A stretch of 50,282 nt of DNA. It comes from Thermus altitudinis. Lineage in GTDB: Bacteria > Deinococcota > Deinococci > Deinococcales > Thermaceae. This document shows, piece by piece, positions 9,297 through 16,986 of this stretch (the stretch's first letter is position 1; every line of letters begins with the position of its first letter). The notes beneath the pieces were generated by a model. It was not told the DNA's origin, made no database searches, and worked only from the letters and a program-made list of their open reading frames with translations. The translations under genes were made by a program, and so were the position numbers. The stretch covers positions 1-50,282 of the forward strand of contig NZ_JAKTNQ010000017.1 in NCBI RefSeq assembly GCF_022760835.1, written 5' to 3'.

Positions 9297-10248
9297 GAAG
9301 TAGCCCAGAAGGACCTTCCCAGTAGAGGTTCCCCGCCTCGTCCTGGTGGGTGGGCTCCGGGGTCTCACCGGAAAGCATCTGGCTCCACTCCTCCGCCATC
9401 CAGGTGTTGAAGTCCCGATGCTCCTGTAGGCTCTCCTCCAGCCCAGAGTCTCCGGAAAAGTCCCAGGCGCCGCCGGGAAGGTCTGGGGAATACCCTTCCG
9501 GCATCTCCCCAAACCCATACCCATAGGGCCCAGACATGCCTCCGTCGCCTGGCGCCGGGAAGGCAGGGACCCCTCTGCTTTGCGGGGCACCAGGCATCGG
9601 AGGGGACCCAGGAGGCGGCGCCCCGTACCTCTGGCCAGGCCCGGGGCCCGGCCAGGCCGGCGCACTACCTACTGCCGGCACCTCCAAGGAGGCCAAGACC
9701 GTTTCCACCTGGGGCCGAATCTGGGCCAGCTTGCCCGGCTCCCCGGTAAGGGTAAGCTGGTATCCCTCCTGCCCCACCACAAAGGCCCAGATCCAAAACT
9801 CCAAGGCCCGGCCTCCATACTGCCCGCGCCCGGAAAAGGCCACGGCTTCTATGCCCCCGAGGGAAACCCTGTGCACCGGTCCAGGAACGAATCCCGACAT
9901 CCCTTGGGCGTTGCGCCAGGCCACCACCTGGGCGTACTGGACGGGGGCCATGGGCTGGGGAAGGGGTTCCCTAAGCAGGGTAAGGTTTTCCCGGAAGGTG
10001 TCCTTAGGACCCTCCAGGGGGCTCAGGAGGGCCCAGCCCCCCTGCACCTCCTTGGCCTCCCACCCCTCGGGCACCTCGAGGCGCACCTGGCCCACCTGGA
10101 CCTCCTTGGGCCCCTGGGGAAGCAGATTCCCCACGATGCCCAGCACGAAGAAGGCGGCGAGGACAAGGATCACCCAGTCCCGCCCCGTGCGCGGCCAAAG
10201 CAGCCTCACCTTGGGCTTTTCCTGCAAGCCTTTTTCCTCCGCTTCCAT
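9268..10248 (-). CDS. Membrane-anchored PsbP/DcrB-like protein with Pro/Gly-rich tail
   Basis: 326 residues, with an AGGTGAGG ribosome site just before the ATG. One transmembrane anchor (WVILVLAAFFVLGIVGNLL, about residues 25-43) is followed by a PsbP/DcrB-like domain (about 48-195): 'VGQVRLEVPEGWEAKEVQGGWALLSP', 'VSLGGIEAVAFSGRGQ' and 'GYQLTLTGEPGKLAQIRPQVETVLASLEV' is the usual succession of this fold. The remaining about 130 residues are rich in P, G, Y and S and then acidic, with no recognisable domain. The architecture matches the gene at 11131-12435. The two probably act together at the cell envelope; the actual role is unknown. Confidence 0.65.
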   Translation of the reverse strand: MEAEEKGLQEKPKVRLLWPRTGRDWVILVLAAFFVLGIVGNLLPQGPKEVQVGQVRLEVPEGWEAKEVQGGWALLSPLEGPKDTFRENLTLLREPLPQPMAPVQYAQVVAWRNAQGMSGFVPGPVHRVSLGGIEAVAFSGRGQYGGRALEFWIWAFVVGQEGYQLTLTGEPGKLAQIRPQVETVLASLEVPAVGSAPAWPGPGPGQRYGAPPPGSPPMPGAPQSRGVPAFPAPGDGGMSGPYGYGFGEMPEGYSPDLPGGAWDFSGDSGLEESLQEHRDFNTWMAEEWSQMLSGETPEPTHQDEAGNLYWEGPSGLLHEWGDYGGE

Positions 10249-10251
10249 GCC

Positions 10252-11115
10252 TCACCTCACCCGGAAAAGGCGTATTTGCTCCATGAAATAGCTGGTGTAA
10301 GGGTTCTCCGATTCCCGAGCCGCCATGAAATACTCAAACTTCAGCACCCGGGTGTTGGGGTCGTATCCCAGGGCCAAGGCGTTACCCGAGGTGAAACTGC
10401 GCCCACCCGAGCCCCCTGTGGCCAGGTACCCGATCTCCACCACCCCATCCCCGTCAAAGTCGTCCGCCAACCGACCCGGGAAAAGGAATTGGGGGCTAGG
10501 GGGTAAGCCGGCTAAGGGAGATTCCTGAAGAAAGAGCAAATAAGGCTTGTCGGGGTAGACGGGGCAAAGCATGCCATCCATGGTGGGTTGGCCGCTTTGA
10601 TCCAGGAGCTCACAGGAGGCGCTGACGAGGTAAGTAGCTAGCACTTGGCCTTGAGGATTGTAGGTGACACTCCGGTAGACCCCTTGCTGCGTACGCTCCA
10701 AGGTAAAAAGGAGGCTAGTGCGAACGGGGGTTTGCCGGATCACCTGGCCCGTGCGCACATCCCGTTCCCGAGTAACCCCCCCTACCACCTCCACCCGGTA
10801 GGAGGGCCGGATGAGGACGGGCTTTCCGGGGGCCGGGTAGCCGGCAGTGGCCGCAAGTTTGCAGGCGACACCGGTGGTGAGGTCCATCGGAGGGCCAAAG
10901 GGACGTGGAGAGCACAGGTGAAATGACATCTCTTGCAAGCACCCCAAGTAGGTCTGGGCGTTCTGGGCCAGATACCCTTGGCATTGGGCGTGGGCCTGAC
11001 GGCGAATCTGCTCGTAAGGTCCAAAGCTAGGAGGGTAGAACACCTGCTGGGCCAGGGCCCAGACCAACAGAAGGCCCAGCCCCCATCCAAAACCCTTCCG
11101 CCAAAAGCGCCTCAT
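10252..11115 (-). CDS. Exported protein with a calcium-site-like DGDG motif, unknown function
   Basis: 287 residues, with GGAGG 8 nt before the ATG. A signal peptide (WGLGLLLVWALAQQ) is followed by a region with five or more cysteines (HAQCQGYL, LGCLQEMSFHLCS, GVACKLA, SASCELL, GMLCPVY), which suggests disulfides outside the cytoplasm. Near the C-terminus, ADDFDGDGVVEIGYLATGG resembles an FG-GAP/EF-hand-type Ca2+ loop. No named family is recognised. It lies 3 nt upstream of the DcrB-like gene and 15 nt downstream of the collagen-like gene, in the same operon. Confidence 0.6.
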   Translation of the reverse strand: MRRFWRKGFGWGLGLLLVWALAQQVFYPPSFGPYEQIRRQAHAQCQGYLAQNAQTYLGCLQEMSFHLCSPRPFGPPMDLTTGVACKLAATAGYPAPGKPVLIRPSYRVEVVGGVTRERDVRTGQVIRQTPVRTSLLFTLERTQQGVYRSVTYNPQGQVLATYLVSASCELLDQSGQPTMDGMLCPVYPDKPYLLFLQESPLAGLPPSPQFLFPGRLADDFDGDGVVEIGYLATGGSGGRSFTSGNALALGYDPNTRVLKFEYFMAARESENPYTSYFMEQIRLFRVR

Positions 11116-11130
11116 GTTCTGAACCTCCCC

Positions 11131-12435
11131 TTAGCGGACCTCCTTCAGGCTGTAACGAGTACAGGGATTTCGCCCTTTTTGCAGGTTGCAGTACACATAA
11201 TAGGCCAACCACCCATCTTGGCGGTAGGCAAGTTCCACCGACTCCTTTTCGTTCCGGAAGCGGTACAAAACCAAATCTCCCTGAAGGGTACGGGTAAATT
11301 GCTCGCCCGCGATCTCGGTTCTACCCGTGTGCCACACGGGCGGAAACAACACCTCTTCACCCTCCTGTAGGCCAAAACCGTCCAGGAGGTAGGTTTCCTC
11401 GTTACGACCTTCGGCGTCCTCCACCACCTCCGTAACCCGCCAGCGGCCAGCCCCCACGGGCTCTATGCGGTAGTAAAGCCCTCCCAGCGCCACAGCGAAC
11501 TGTTTGCCATCCCCCACCTCCTTGCCGTACCTAAGCTGGACGGTCCGGTTAGCGGGCGGAGTAAAAGCCGGCTTGGCCGAGCTCGGGCCTGTTGGGGGAA
11601 GCTGCGATGCTCCTGGAGAGGTAGGGGGCTGAGAGGGCAGGCCAGGACCAGGAGGCACCGGCCCCGGCACCCCAGGAGATGGATACCCAGGCATCCCCGG
11701 AGACGAGTAGCCAGGCATCCCCGGCATCCCAGGACCAGGAGGCACCGGCCCCGGCACCCCAGGAGATGGATACCCAGGCATCCCCGGAGACGAGTAGCCA
11801 GGCATCCCCGGCATCCCAGGACCAGGGGAGCCTACCCCGGGCATCCCCCCTCCCCCCAGCAGCTGCACTTGCCCTAGAAGCTGCTGGAATAGAGGCTGCA
11901 CTTGGGAAAAAACCTGGGCTGGTGCCGTGAGCTGCAGGGCGTACGCCCGGCCGCCCTCCACGGTGTAAACACTTAGGTCCAGATAGCTCTGCCCCTGGAA
12001 CAGAGCCTGGCTCACCAGCCCTAAGGCAGGCCGGCCACCCAGGGTCAAGCCCGAAAGGGGCTGCCGTTGCACCTGGATGCCCTGCTGGCGCAACACCTGG
12101 TCCTGCTGGGACAGACGTTGGAGGTTGAGCTGATGAAAGCCCTGGAGGTCCAGGGGTTGGCCCAAATCCATGGAGATGGCGTAAAGCTCTGCCCCCATAG
12201 GGTGCATGAGGACCACCGCCAAACCACCGGCAAAAGGCACCTCTTGCGCCAGCTGGAAACCCTGGGGGATGGGAAAGGCCATCCCCAAAGCCGGGTTCTG
12301 GTACACCTGCCCGCCAGCCCCGGGCACCCCCGGACCCCCGCCAGGCGCCTGGGGGAACCCGGGTAAACCCATCTGGGCCCAAGCCCACCCCAGGGCCAGC
12401 AAAAACCCTACCGCCCTCCACATGACCCTTTTCAT
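11131..12435 (-). CDS. Exported PsbP-like protein with collagen-like Pro/Gly repeats
   Basis: 434 residues, with a strong ribosome site (GGAGGAGG) before the ATG. A signal peptide (AVGFLLALGWAWAQ) is followed by a short P/G linker, a PsbP/DcrB-like domain (about residues 43-195; 'VYQNPALGMAFPIPQGFQL' through 'QVQPLFQQLLGQVQLL'), and a low-complexity PGMPGMPGYSSPGMPGYP-type tract. That tract contains two exact copies of a 29-residue unit (about 204-265). The C-terminal beta domain (about 290-434) includes 'YYRIEPVGAGRWRVTEVVEDAEGRNEETYLLDGFGL' and ends with paired cysteines (YCNLQKGRNPCTRY). It heads the four- or five-gene secreted cluster. The repeat region looks like a flexible surface linker; function unknown. 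Confidence 0.65.
   Translation of the reverse strand: MKRVMWRAVGFLLALGWAWAQMGLPGFPQAPGGGPGVPGAGGQVYQNPALGMAFPIPQGFQLAQEVPFAGGLAVVLMHPMGAELYAISMDLGQPLDLQGFHQLNLQRLSQQDQVLRQQGIQVQRQPLSGLTLGGRPALGLVSQALFQGQSYLDLSVYTVEGGRAYALQLTAPAQVFSQVQPLFQQLLGQVQLLGGGGMPGVGSPGPGMPGMPGYSSPGMPGYPSPGVPGPVPPGPGMPGMPGYSSPGMPGYPSPGVPGPVPPGPGLPSQPPTSPGASQLPPTGPSSAKPAFTPPANRTVQLRYGKEVGDGKQFAVALGGLYYRIEPVGAGRWRVTEVVEDAEGRNEETYLLDGFGLQEGEEVLFPPVWHTGRTEIAGEQFTRTLQGDLVLYRFRNEKESVELAYRQDGWLAYYVYCNLQKGRNPCTRYSLKEVR
11642..11826. repeat. 87-bp tandem repeat, two exact copies plus 11 bp
   Basis: Copy 1 is 11642-11728 and copy 2 is 11729-11815; the first 11 bp of a third copy follow (11816-11826). The unit length is a multiple of three, so it adds 29 residues in frame to the Pro/Gly-rich linker of the exported protein. 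Exact identity means a recent duplication, and copy number may vary between strains. Confidence 0.9.
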
Positions 12436-12682
12436 GTCTTCCTCCTCCCTGCGCTCCCCTTTGCCTCATGCAAAAGCCCTATACCCTCTCCTCCGGCCGC
12501 GCCCTCCTCGTGCCTAGCCTCCGCAAGAGGCAAATCCAGCAAGGCCCTTTGCCATCCTCCCCTCCAAGGCGCGGTCCTAGGCCCTCGGCCCTTGGCAGAC
12601 CCCCTGCCTCTTTTCCGCAACCTCTCACCCCGATCCCCACCCTAGCCAGCCGGCCTTACACATCCCTTAAACGGGAGGACGG
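12436..12682. other. Intergenic region between divergent secreted-protein operon and pepF
   Basis: About 260 bp with no convincing gene. The minus strand shows a possible -10 (TATAGG, rc of 12483-12488) and a GGAGGAGG site for the gene at 12435. The pepF promoter lies at its right end. The long in-frame extension upstream of pepF lacks a ribosome site and is not considered coding. Confidence 0.5.
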
Positions 12683-12688
12683 TATAGT
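12683..12688 (+). promoter_or_regulatory. -10 box of leaderless pepF promoter (TATAGT, 7 nt before ATG)
   Basis: TATAGT is followed by GGGCGGG and the ATG at 12696. There is no usable Shine-Dalgarno, and the spacing places the transcription start at the start codon. Confidence 0.6.
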
Positions 12689-12695
12689 GGGCGGG

Positions 12696-14408
12696 ATGGA
12701 GTGGGACCTTTCCGACCTCTATGCGGGACCTGAGGACCCGGCCCTCGAGGCCGACCTCGGCGAAGCCCTCCGCCTGGCCTCAGACCTTAGCCCAGAAGGC
12801 CTCCTGGACCCCCAAGAGGCAGAAAGCCTCTTCCGCCGCTACGAAATGGCCCTAGAAAAGGCCTATAAGCCCTTGAACTATGCCTCCCTCTACTTCGCCA
12901 CCCGCACCCAGGACGCCTCGGCCAAGGCCCTCTTGGACCGGGTCAGGAACCGGTACACCGAGGTGCGAAACCGCCTTCTCCCCCTGGAGATAGCCCTGAG
13001 GAAGCTTCCCGAGGAGGCTTTCCAAGGGCTCCTGGGCCACGAGGGGCTAAAGGATCTGCATCACTTCCTAAAGAGGCAGCGGGCCTACGCCCCCCACACC
13101 CTTTCCGAAAGGGAAGAGGAGCTTTTAAACCTAAAGGGCCTGGTGGGGAGGAGCGCCTGGAGCCAGTTCTACACGGAGTATACGGGCCGCTTCCGCTTCC
13201 GGGTGGGGGAAAGGGAGCTCACCGAGATGGAGGTGCGGGCCCTTAGGCGGGACCCCGACCCCGGGGTACGGCGGGAGGCCCACCGGGAGCTGTACGGGAA
13301 GCTCCTGGCCGAGGCCCCCACCCTAGGCGCCGTGTTCAATGCGGTCTACCTGGACTATCTCCAGGACCTTCGCCTTAGGAACTTTGCCCATCCCCTCGAG
13401 CCCGTGGCCCTCCGGGACGAGGTGGAGGTGAAGGACATAGAAGCCCTTCTGGAGGCCACCCGGGCCCATTACCCCTTGGTGGAGGCCTACTACCGCTGGA
13501 AGGCCCGGCGCCTGGGGCAGGAGAAGGTGCCCAGCCCTGACCTCCTGGCCCCCTTGGGGGAAAAGCCTAAGATCCCCTTTGCCGAGGCCAAGGAGCTGGT
13601 CCTCACCGCCTTCCGCCGCTTCTCCCCAGAGATAGAGGCCATCGCCAAGGAGTTCTTTGCCCAGCGCTGGATTGACGTGTACCCCAGGCCCGGGAAGCGG
13701 GGCGGGGCCTTCTGCTCCGGAGGGCTCCCCTCCACCCACCCCTACGTCCTCCTCAACCACACCGACGACCTGGACGCCGCCCACACCCTAGCCCATGAGC
13801 TGGGGCACGGAGTGCACTTCTACCTGGCAAGGGGGCAACGCCTCCTCAACTTCGGGGCCTCCACCCCCTTGGCGGAAACCGCCAGCGTCTTTGCGGAAAT
13901 CCTCCTGGACGACCTCCTCTTGGAACGGCTTTCCGGGGAGGAACGCACCCTGCTCCTGGCGGAAAGGGTGGAAGACGCCGTGAACACCCTCTTCCGCCAG
14001 GTGATGTACACCTTCTTTGAACGACGGAGCCTCGAGGCCCGCCGGGAAGCCGCCCTTTCCCCCGAGGCCTTCCACGGGATCTGGCAAGAGGAGCAGGCGA
14101 GGCTTTACGGGGATGCCGTGGCCTGGACAGAACTGGACGGGGCCGCCTGGGCCGGCATCCCCCACTTCGTCCACTACCGCTTCTACACCTACAGCTACGC
14201 CCTAGGCTACCTGGTGGTCCTGGCCCTCTATGGCAAGTACCAGGAGGAGGGCCAGGCCTTCGTGCCCCGGTATCTGGAAGTCCTGAAGGCCGGGGAAAGC
14301 CAAAGCCCCAAGGCCATCCTGGCCCAAGCGGGGGTGGACCTGGCCTCCGAAGCCTTCTTCCGCTATGGCTTTGGCGTCTTGGAGTCTTGGCTTAAGGCAC
14401 TTCCCTAG
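12696..14408 (+). CDS. pepF: Oligoendopeptidase F-like M3 metallopeptidase
   Basis: 570 residues from the ATG at 12696, chosen because of the -10 box 7 nt upstream and because family similarity starts there (MEWDLSDLY). The zinc-binding HExxH is in AHTLAHELGHGVHFY (about residues 362-376), and the third ligand glutamate is in PLAETASVFAEILL. 'YPRPGKRGGAFCSG' just before it and 'FVHYRFYTYSYALG' near the C-terminus are M3B oligoendopeptidase F signatures. It cleaves short peptides in the cytosol, probably for turnover of oligopeptides taken up or released by proteases. The size is slightly below the usual 600. It is followed 14 nt later by truD. Confidence 0.92.
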   Translation: MEWDLSDLYAGPEDPALEADLGEALRLASDLSPEGLLDPQEAESLFRRYEMALEKAYKPLNYASLYFATRTQDASAKALLDRVRNRYTEVRNRLLPLEIALRKLPEEAFQGLLGHEGLKDLHHFLKRQRAYAPHTLSEREEELLNLKGLVGRSAWSQFYTEYTGRFRFRVGERELTEMEVRALRRDPDPGVRREAHRELYGKLLAEAPTLGAVFNAVYLDYLQDLRLRNFAHPLEPVALRDEVEVKDIEALLEATRAHYPLVEAYYRWKARRLGQEKVPSPDLLAPLGEKPKIPFAEAKELVLTAFRRFSPEIEAIAKEFFAQRWIDVYPRPGKRGGAFCSGGLPSTHPYVLLNHTDDLDAAHTLAHELGHGVHFYLARGQRLLNFGASTPLAETASVFAEILLDDLLLERLSGEERTLLLAERVEDAVNTLFRQVMYTFFERRSLEARREAALSPEAFHGIWQEEQARLYGDAVAWTELDGAAWAGIPHFVHYRFYTYSYALGYLVVLALYGKYQEEGQAFVPRYLEVLKAGESQSPKAILAQAGVDLASEAFFRYGFGVLESWLKALP

Positions 14409-14422
14409 GGCAGAATAGGGGG

Positions 14423-15481
14423 ATGGACCTGGTCTACCGCGCTGGGCGCTACCCCTACCTCACCCAGGACCTTCCCGGCGTGGGTGGGGCGATCCGCCTC
14501 CTCCCCCAGGACTTCCAGGTGGAGGAGGTGCCCGCCTACCTGCCCAGCGGGGAAGGGGAGCACCTCTACTTCCTCCTGGAAAAGGAGGGCCTCACCACCC
14601 GCCAGGTGGTGGAGTTTTTGCGGGACGAGGTGGGGGTTCCGGAAAAGGAAATCGGGGTGGCCGGGCTTAAGGACAAGCACGCCAGGACCCGGCAGTGGTT
14701 CTCCATCCCCCGCAAGCACGAGGACGCCCTGTGTCTATTGGAAAACCTTAGGGGAACCCGGCTTTTGCAAGCCAACCTCCACACCAACAAGCTCCGCACG
14801 GGCCACCTCAAGGGAAACCGCTTCCGCATCCTCATCCGCGGGGCCCAGGATGGGGAGAAGGCCCGGGCCGTCCTGAAGGTCCTCGAGGCCAAGGGCATCC
14901 CCAACTACTACGGCCCCCAGCGCTTTGGCCTTGGGGGGCAGAATCCCCTCAAGGGTTATGCCCTGGTGAAAAAGGGCAAGGGGAGGGGAAATCCCTGGCT
15001 CAAGCGCTTCCTGATCGGCAGCCTGCAAAGCCTCCTCTTCAACGACTGGGTGGCCTTGCGGATGGAAAGGGGGCTCTACGACCGGGTGATCCCCGGGGAC
15101 TGGGCCAAGAAGCACGCCACGGGAGGGGAGTTTCTGGTGGAGCGGGAGGAAGAGGCGGAACGGGCCTTGAGGCTGGAGATCAGCGCCACAGGACCCCTGT
15201 TCGGCAAGAAGTACCCGGAGGCCCAGGGCGCGGCCAGGGCCCTCGAGGACGAAATCCTGGCCCGCTACGGGCTCATGCGGGAGGAGTTTCGGGCGCGCCG
15301 GGGAGCGAGAAGGCCCATCCGTATCCCCCTCCGGGAGTGGGCCCTGGAGCAAACCCCAGAAGGCCTATGGCTCAGCTTCTTTCTGCCCAAGGGGAGCTAC
15401 GCCACCAGCCTCCTGAGGGAGGTGATGAAGGTGGAGGTGGACGCCCCGGAGGAGGGGGAAGAAAACCAGGAGGAGGGCTAA
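14423..15481 (+). CDS. truD: tRNA pseudouridine(13) synthase
   Basis: 352 residues. The TruD motif with the catalytic aspartate is GVAGLKDKHARTRQWFSIP (about residues 76-94). 'NLHTNKLRTGHLKGNRFRILIRG' and 'GIPNYYGPQRFG' are further family signatures, and the insertion domain lies in the middle. The protein isomerises U13 in the D-arm of tRNA-Glu and related tRNAs. The acidic tail (DAPEEGEENQEEG) is unusual but short. It lies 14 nt after pepF, so probably the same transcript. No Shine-Dalgarno is evident, only a run of G before the ATG. Confidence 0.93.
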   Translation: MDLVYRAGRYPYLTQDLPGVGGAIRLLPQDFQVEEVPAYLPSGEGEHLYFLLEKEGLTTRQVVEFLRDEVGVPEKEIGVAGLKDKHARTRQWFSIPRKHEDALCLLENLRGTRLLQANLHTNKLRTGHLKGNRFRILIRGAQDGEKARAVLKVLEAKGIPNYYGPQRFGLGGQNPLKGYALVKKGKGRGNPWLKRFLIGSLQSLLFNDWVALRMERGLYDRVIPGDWAKKHATGGEFLVEREEEAERALRLEISATGPLFGKKYPEAQGAARALEDEILARYGLMREEFRARRGARRPIRIPLREWALEQTPEGLWLSFFLPKGSYATSLLREVMKVEVDAPEEGEENQEEG

Positions 15482-15507
15482 ACCCTCCCCCTTCGCCCCG
15501 CCTCGGC

Positions 15508-15948
15508 CTAGAAGCGGTACCCCACCTTCAGCTGTCCCGCCAGCTTGCCTCCGGCCACGCCCAGGTCCCCGCCCAGGAATAGGGGCGCCCCCAAGGCGGC
15601 CTTAAGGTCATACTCGGCATCGGCCCGGAAGTAGAGGCTGGTGCTGGCAAACTGGAAACCAGGAACGGCCACCCCCAGCCCCACCCCCGCCTTCAGGCCC
15701 TCGGCCAGGGGGTAGAGGTAGCGGAAGAGGAAGGCCCCGTTCCAGTTGCCATTCACGTTATAGGCGATGTCCAAGGCGGGCCGCACCTCCCCCACCGGGG
15801 GCTGGAAGAGGAGGCAGTGCCAGGAGGCCTCGAGGCCCAAGCCCTGGGTACCTCCCACCACCGCCAAGGAAGGCTTCAAGTTCTCCACGGAAAACTGCGC
15901 CAAGCTTAGCCCCAACACCACCGCCAAAACACCTAGAACCCTTCGCAT
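15508..15948 (-). CDS. Small exported beta-rich protein (outer-membrane-like)
   Basis: 146 residues from the ATG at 15946-15948, which has a near-perfect GGAGGTGA ribosome site. A signal peptide (MRRVLGVLAVVLGLSLAQ) is followed by alternating hydrophobic/polar strands rich in G, Y and F ('ALDIAYNVNGNWNGAFLFRYLYPL', 'AGVGLGVAVPGFQF', 'ADAEYDLKAALG'). It ends in VGYRF, a terminal aromatic typical of outer-membrane beta-barrels recognised by BamA. With eight or so strands it could form a small barrel. Function unknown. It is convergent with truD, with a 26-nt gap. Confidence 0.65.
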   Translation of the reverse strand: MRRVLGVLAVVLGLSLAQFSVENLKPSLAVVGGTQGLGLEASWHCLLFQPPVGEVRPALDIAYNVNGNWNGAFLFRYLYPLAEGLKAGVGLGVAVPGFQFASTSLYFRADAEYDLKAALGAPLFLGGDLGVAGGKLAGQLKVGYRF

Positions 15949-15970
15949 ACCGTCACCTCCTGGGAGCATG

Positions 15971-16336
15971 TTACCCCATATTCATGGCTTCGTGCAAGGT
16001 TTCCCCTAGGAAATCTCCAGGGAAAACCCGGTACCCCCTCTCCCTAAGCACCTCTCCCACCCTCTCTCCCCTTCCCCGGACCAGGATGGGGGGTGAACCC
16101 AGGTTCAGCATGACCACAAAGCCCATCACGTACTCGGCCAGCTCCTCCGGGGCCATCCTGGGCCCACCCGTGCGGCCGTGGCCGGGAAGGTCCAGAAGGT
16201 AAAAGGTAAAGCCCTCGGGAAGAGGCTCGGGCCAAGCGCCCGCCTCCTCCGCTAGAAGGACCACCGCCGGTCCCCTCCCCCTGCGATCAAAGACCAGGTT
16301 CAGGCCGTAGAGGTGGAGGTACCCCGTCCGCCTCAT
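15971..16336 (-). CDS. Short alpha/beta-hydrolase-like protein without a catalytic serine
   Basis: 121 residues from the ATG at 16336, which overlaps the upstream gene's stop (ATGA). It resembles the first half of an alpha/beta hydrolase: 'LHLYGLNLVFDRRGRGPAVVLL' and the 'FYLLDLPGHGRTGGPRM.PEELAEYV' stretch typical of strands 3-4. Where GxSxG should come, the sequence reads VRGRGERVG, so no nucleophile is present, and the lid and second half are missing. It is either a degenerate fragment kept as a stable protein or a partner of the gene directly upstream, to which it is translationally coupled. Confidence 0.6.
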   Translation of the reverse strand: MRRTGYLHLYGLNLVFDRRGRGPAVVLLAEEAGAWPEPLPEGFTFYLLDLPGHGRTGGPRMAPEELAEYVMGFVVMLNLGSPPILVRGRGERVGEVLRERGYRVFPGDFLGETLHEAMNMG

Positions 16337-16965
16337 AGGGCAAGACCCCCGGGCAAGGGACGGAAAGCCTCCCCCAGAAGGAAATCCCCCACAAGGTCCA
16401 AAACCTCTTCCCAGGCCTCCCAAGGGACCAGGTGGCCGGCTTCCTCCAGGGTGAAGCGCACCGCCTCCCCCTTGGCGAAATCCGCCACCTCCTTGCCGTA
16501 AAAAGGAGGGGTAAAGGCATCCCAGGCCCCCTGGACCACCAGCACCCGGGCCTCCGTGCCCCTAAGCCAACGGCGCTCGTCGGAAAGCCCTTCCACAAGG
16601 TGGAGCCACCGCCGCACCTTCCCCTCCGACAACCCTTCCTGCCACACCCCAAGGACCTCCTCACTCTCCACGGCCCGGGGGCCAAAGAAAAGGGCCCGGC
16701 CCACCCGGGCGAATCCCTCCAACCCGCCCGTTTCCCAGCCCAAGCGGAGGGCCGCCAACTTGGCGGAGAGCAGCGCATCCCGTCTCAGGAGGGGGGAAAG
16801 GAGCACCAGGCTTTTCGCCTCCTCCTGAAAGGCCACCTTCAAGGCGGCCAGGGCCCCTTCCCCAAAGGCGATGAGGTGAAGCCCCTCCTCCGAGGGAAGG
16901 TCCAGGAAGAAGTCCAGGCCTGCCGGAGGTGCCAAGAGGCCAGGGAAAAGGCGGATCTCGCCCAC
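16333..16965 (-). CDS. Alpha/beta-hydrolase-like protein with altered nucleophile elbow
   Basis: 210 residues from a GTG at 16965. I chose it because TATAAA lies exactly 6 nt upstream and sequence similarity begins there (GEIRLFPGLLAPPAG). The longer in-frame reading upstream is the antisense of the thioesterase gene. The hydrolase core is visible: 'LHLIAFGEGALAALKVA' is the nucleophile elbow, but the serine is replaced by glutamate (FGEGA). 'VLVVQGAWDAFTPPFYG' has the usual acid, and 'LEEAGHLVPWEAWEEVLDLVGDFL' has the usual histidine. With Asp and His kept but Ser lost, normal esterase chemistry is unlikely. It is coupled by ATGA overlap to the following short hydrolase-like gene. Role unknown. 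Confidence 0.65.
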   Translation of the reverse strand: MGEIRLFPGLLAPPAGLDFFLDLPSEEGLHLIAFGEGALAALKVAFQEEAKSLVLLSPLLRRDALLSAKLAALRLGWETGGLEGFARVGRALFFGPRAVESEEVLGVWQEGLSEGKVRRWLHLVEGLSDERRWLRGTEARVLVVQGAWDAFTPPFYGKEVADFAKGEAVRFTLEEAGHLVPWEAWEEVLDLVGDFLLGEAFRPLPGGLAL

Positions 16966-16971
16966 CTTCCC

Positions 16972-16979
16972 TTTATACT
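16972..16979. promoter_or_regulatory. Bidirectional promoter: overlapping -10 boxes for two leaderless genes
   Basis: The 8-bp TTTATACT holds TATAAA on the minus strand (16977 to 16972, 6 nt before GTG 16965) and TATACT on the plus strand (16974-16979, 7 nt before ATG 16987). The two starts are separated by 21 bp. Any -35 elements would lie inside the opposing coding regions. Confidence 0.6.
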
Positions 16980-16986
16980 CCAGGCC

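Noticed and set aside
8445-9665. 406-codon version of the membrane protein gene
   Set aside because: The first about 120 codons are another frame of the DcrB-like gene; coding signal starts at 9296 or 9278.
11642-11826. CRISPR array
   Set aside because: The repeats are directly adjacent, without spacers, and in frame within a gene.
12468-12695. 76-codon upstream extension of pepF
   Set aside because: No similarity to M3 peptidases, no ribosome site, and the promoter lies inside it.
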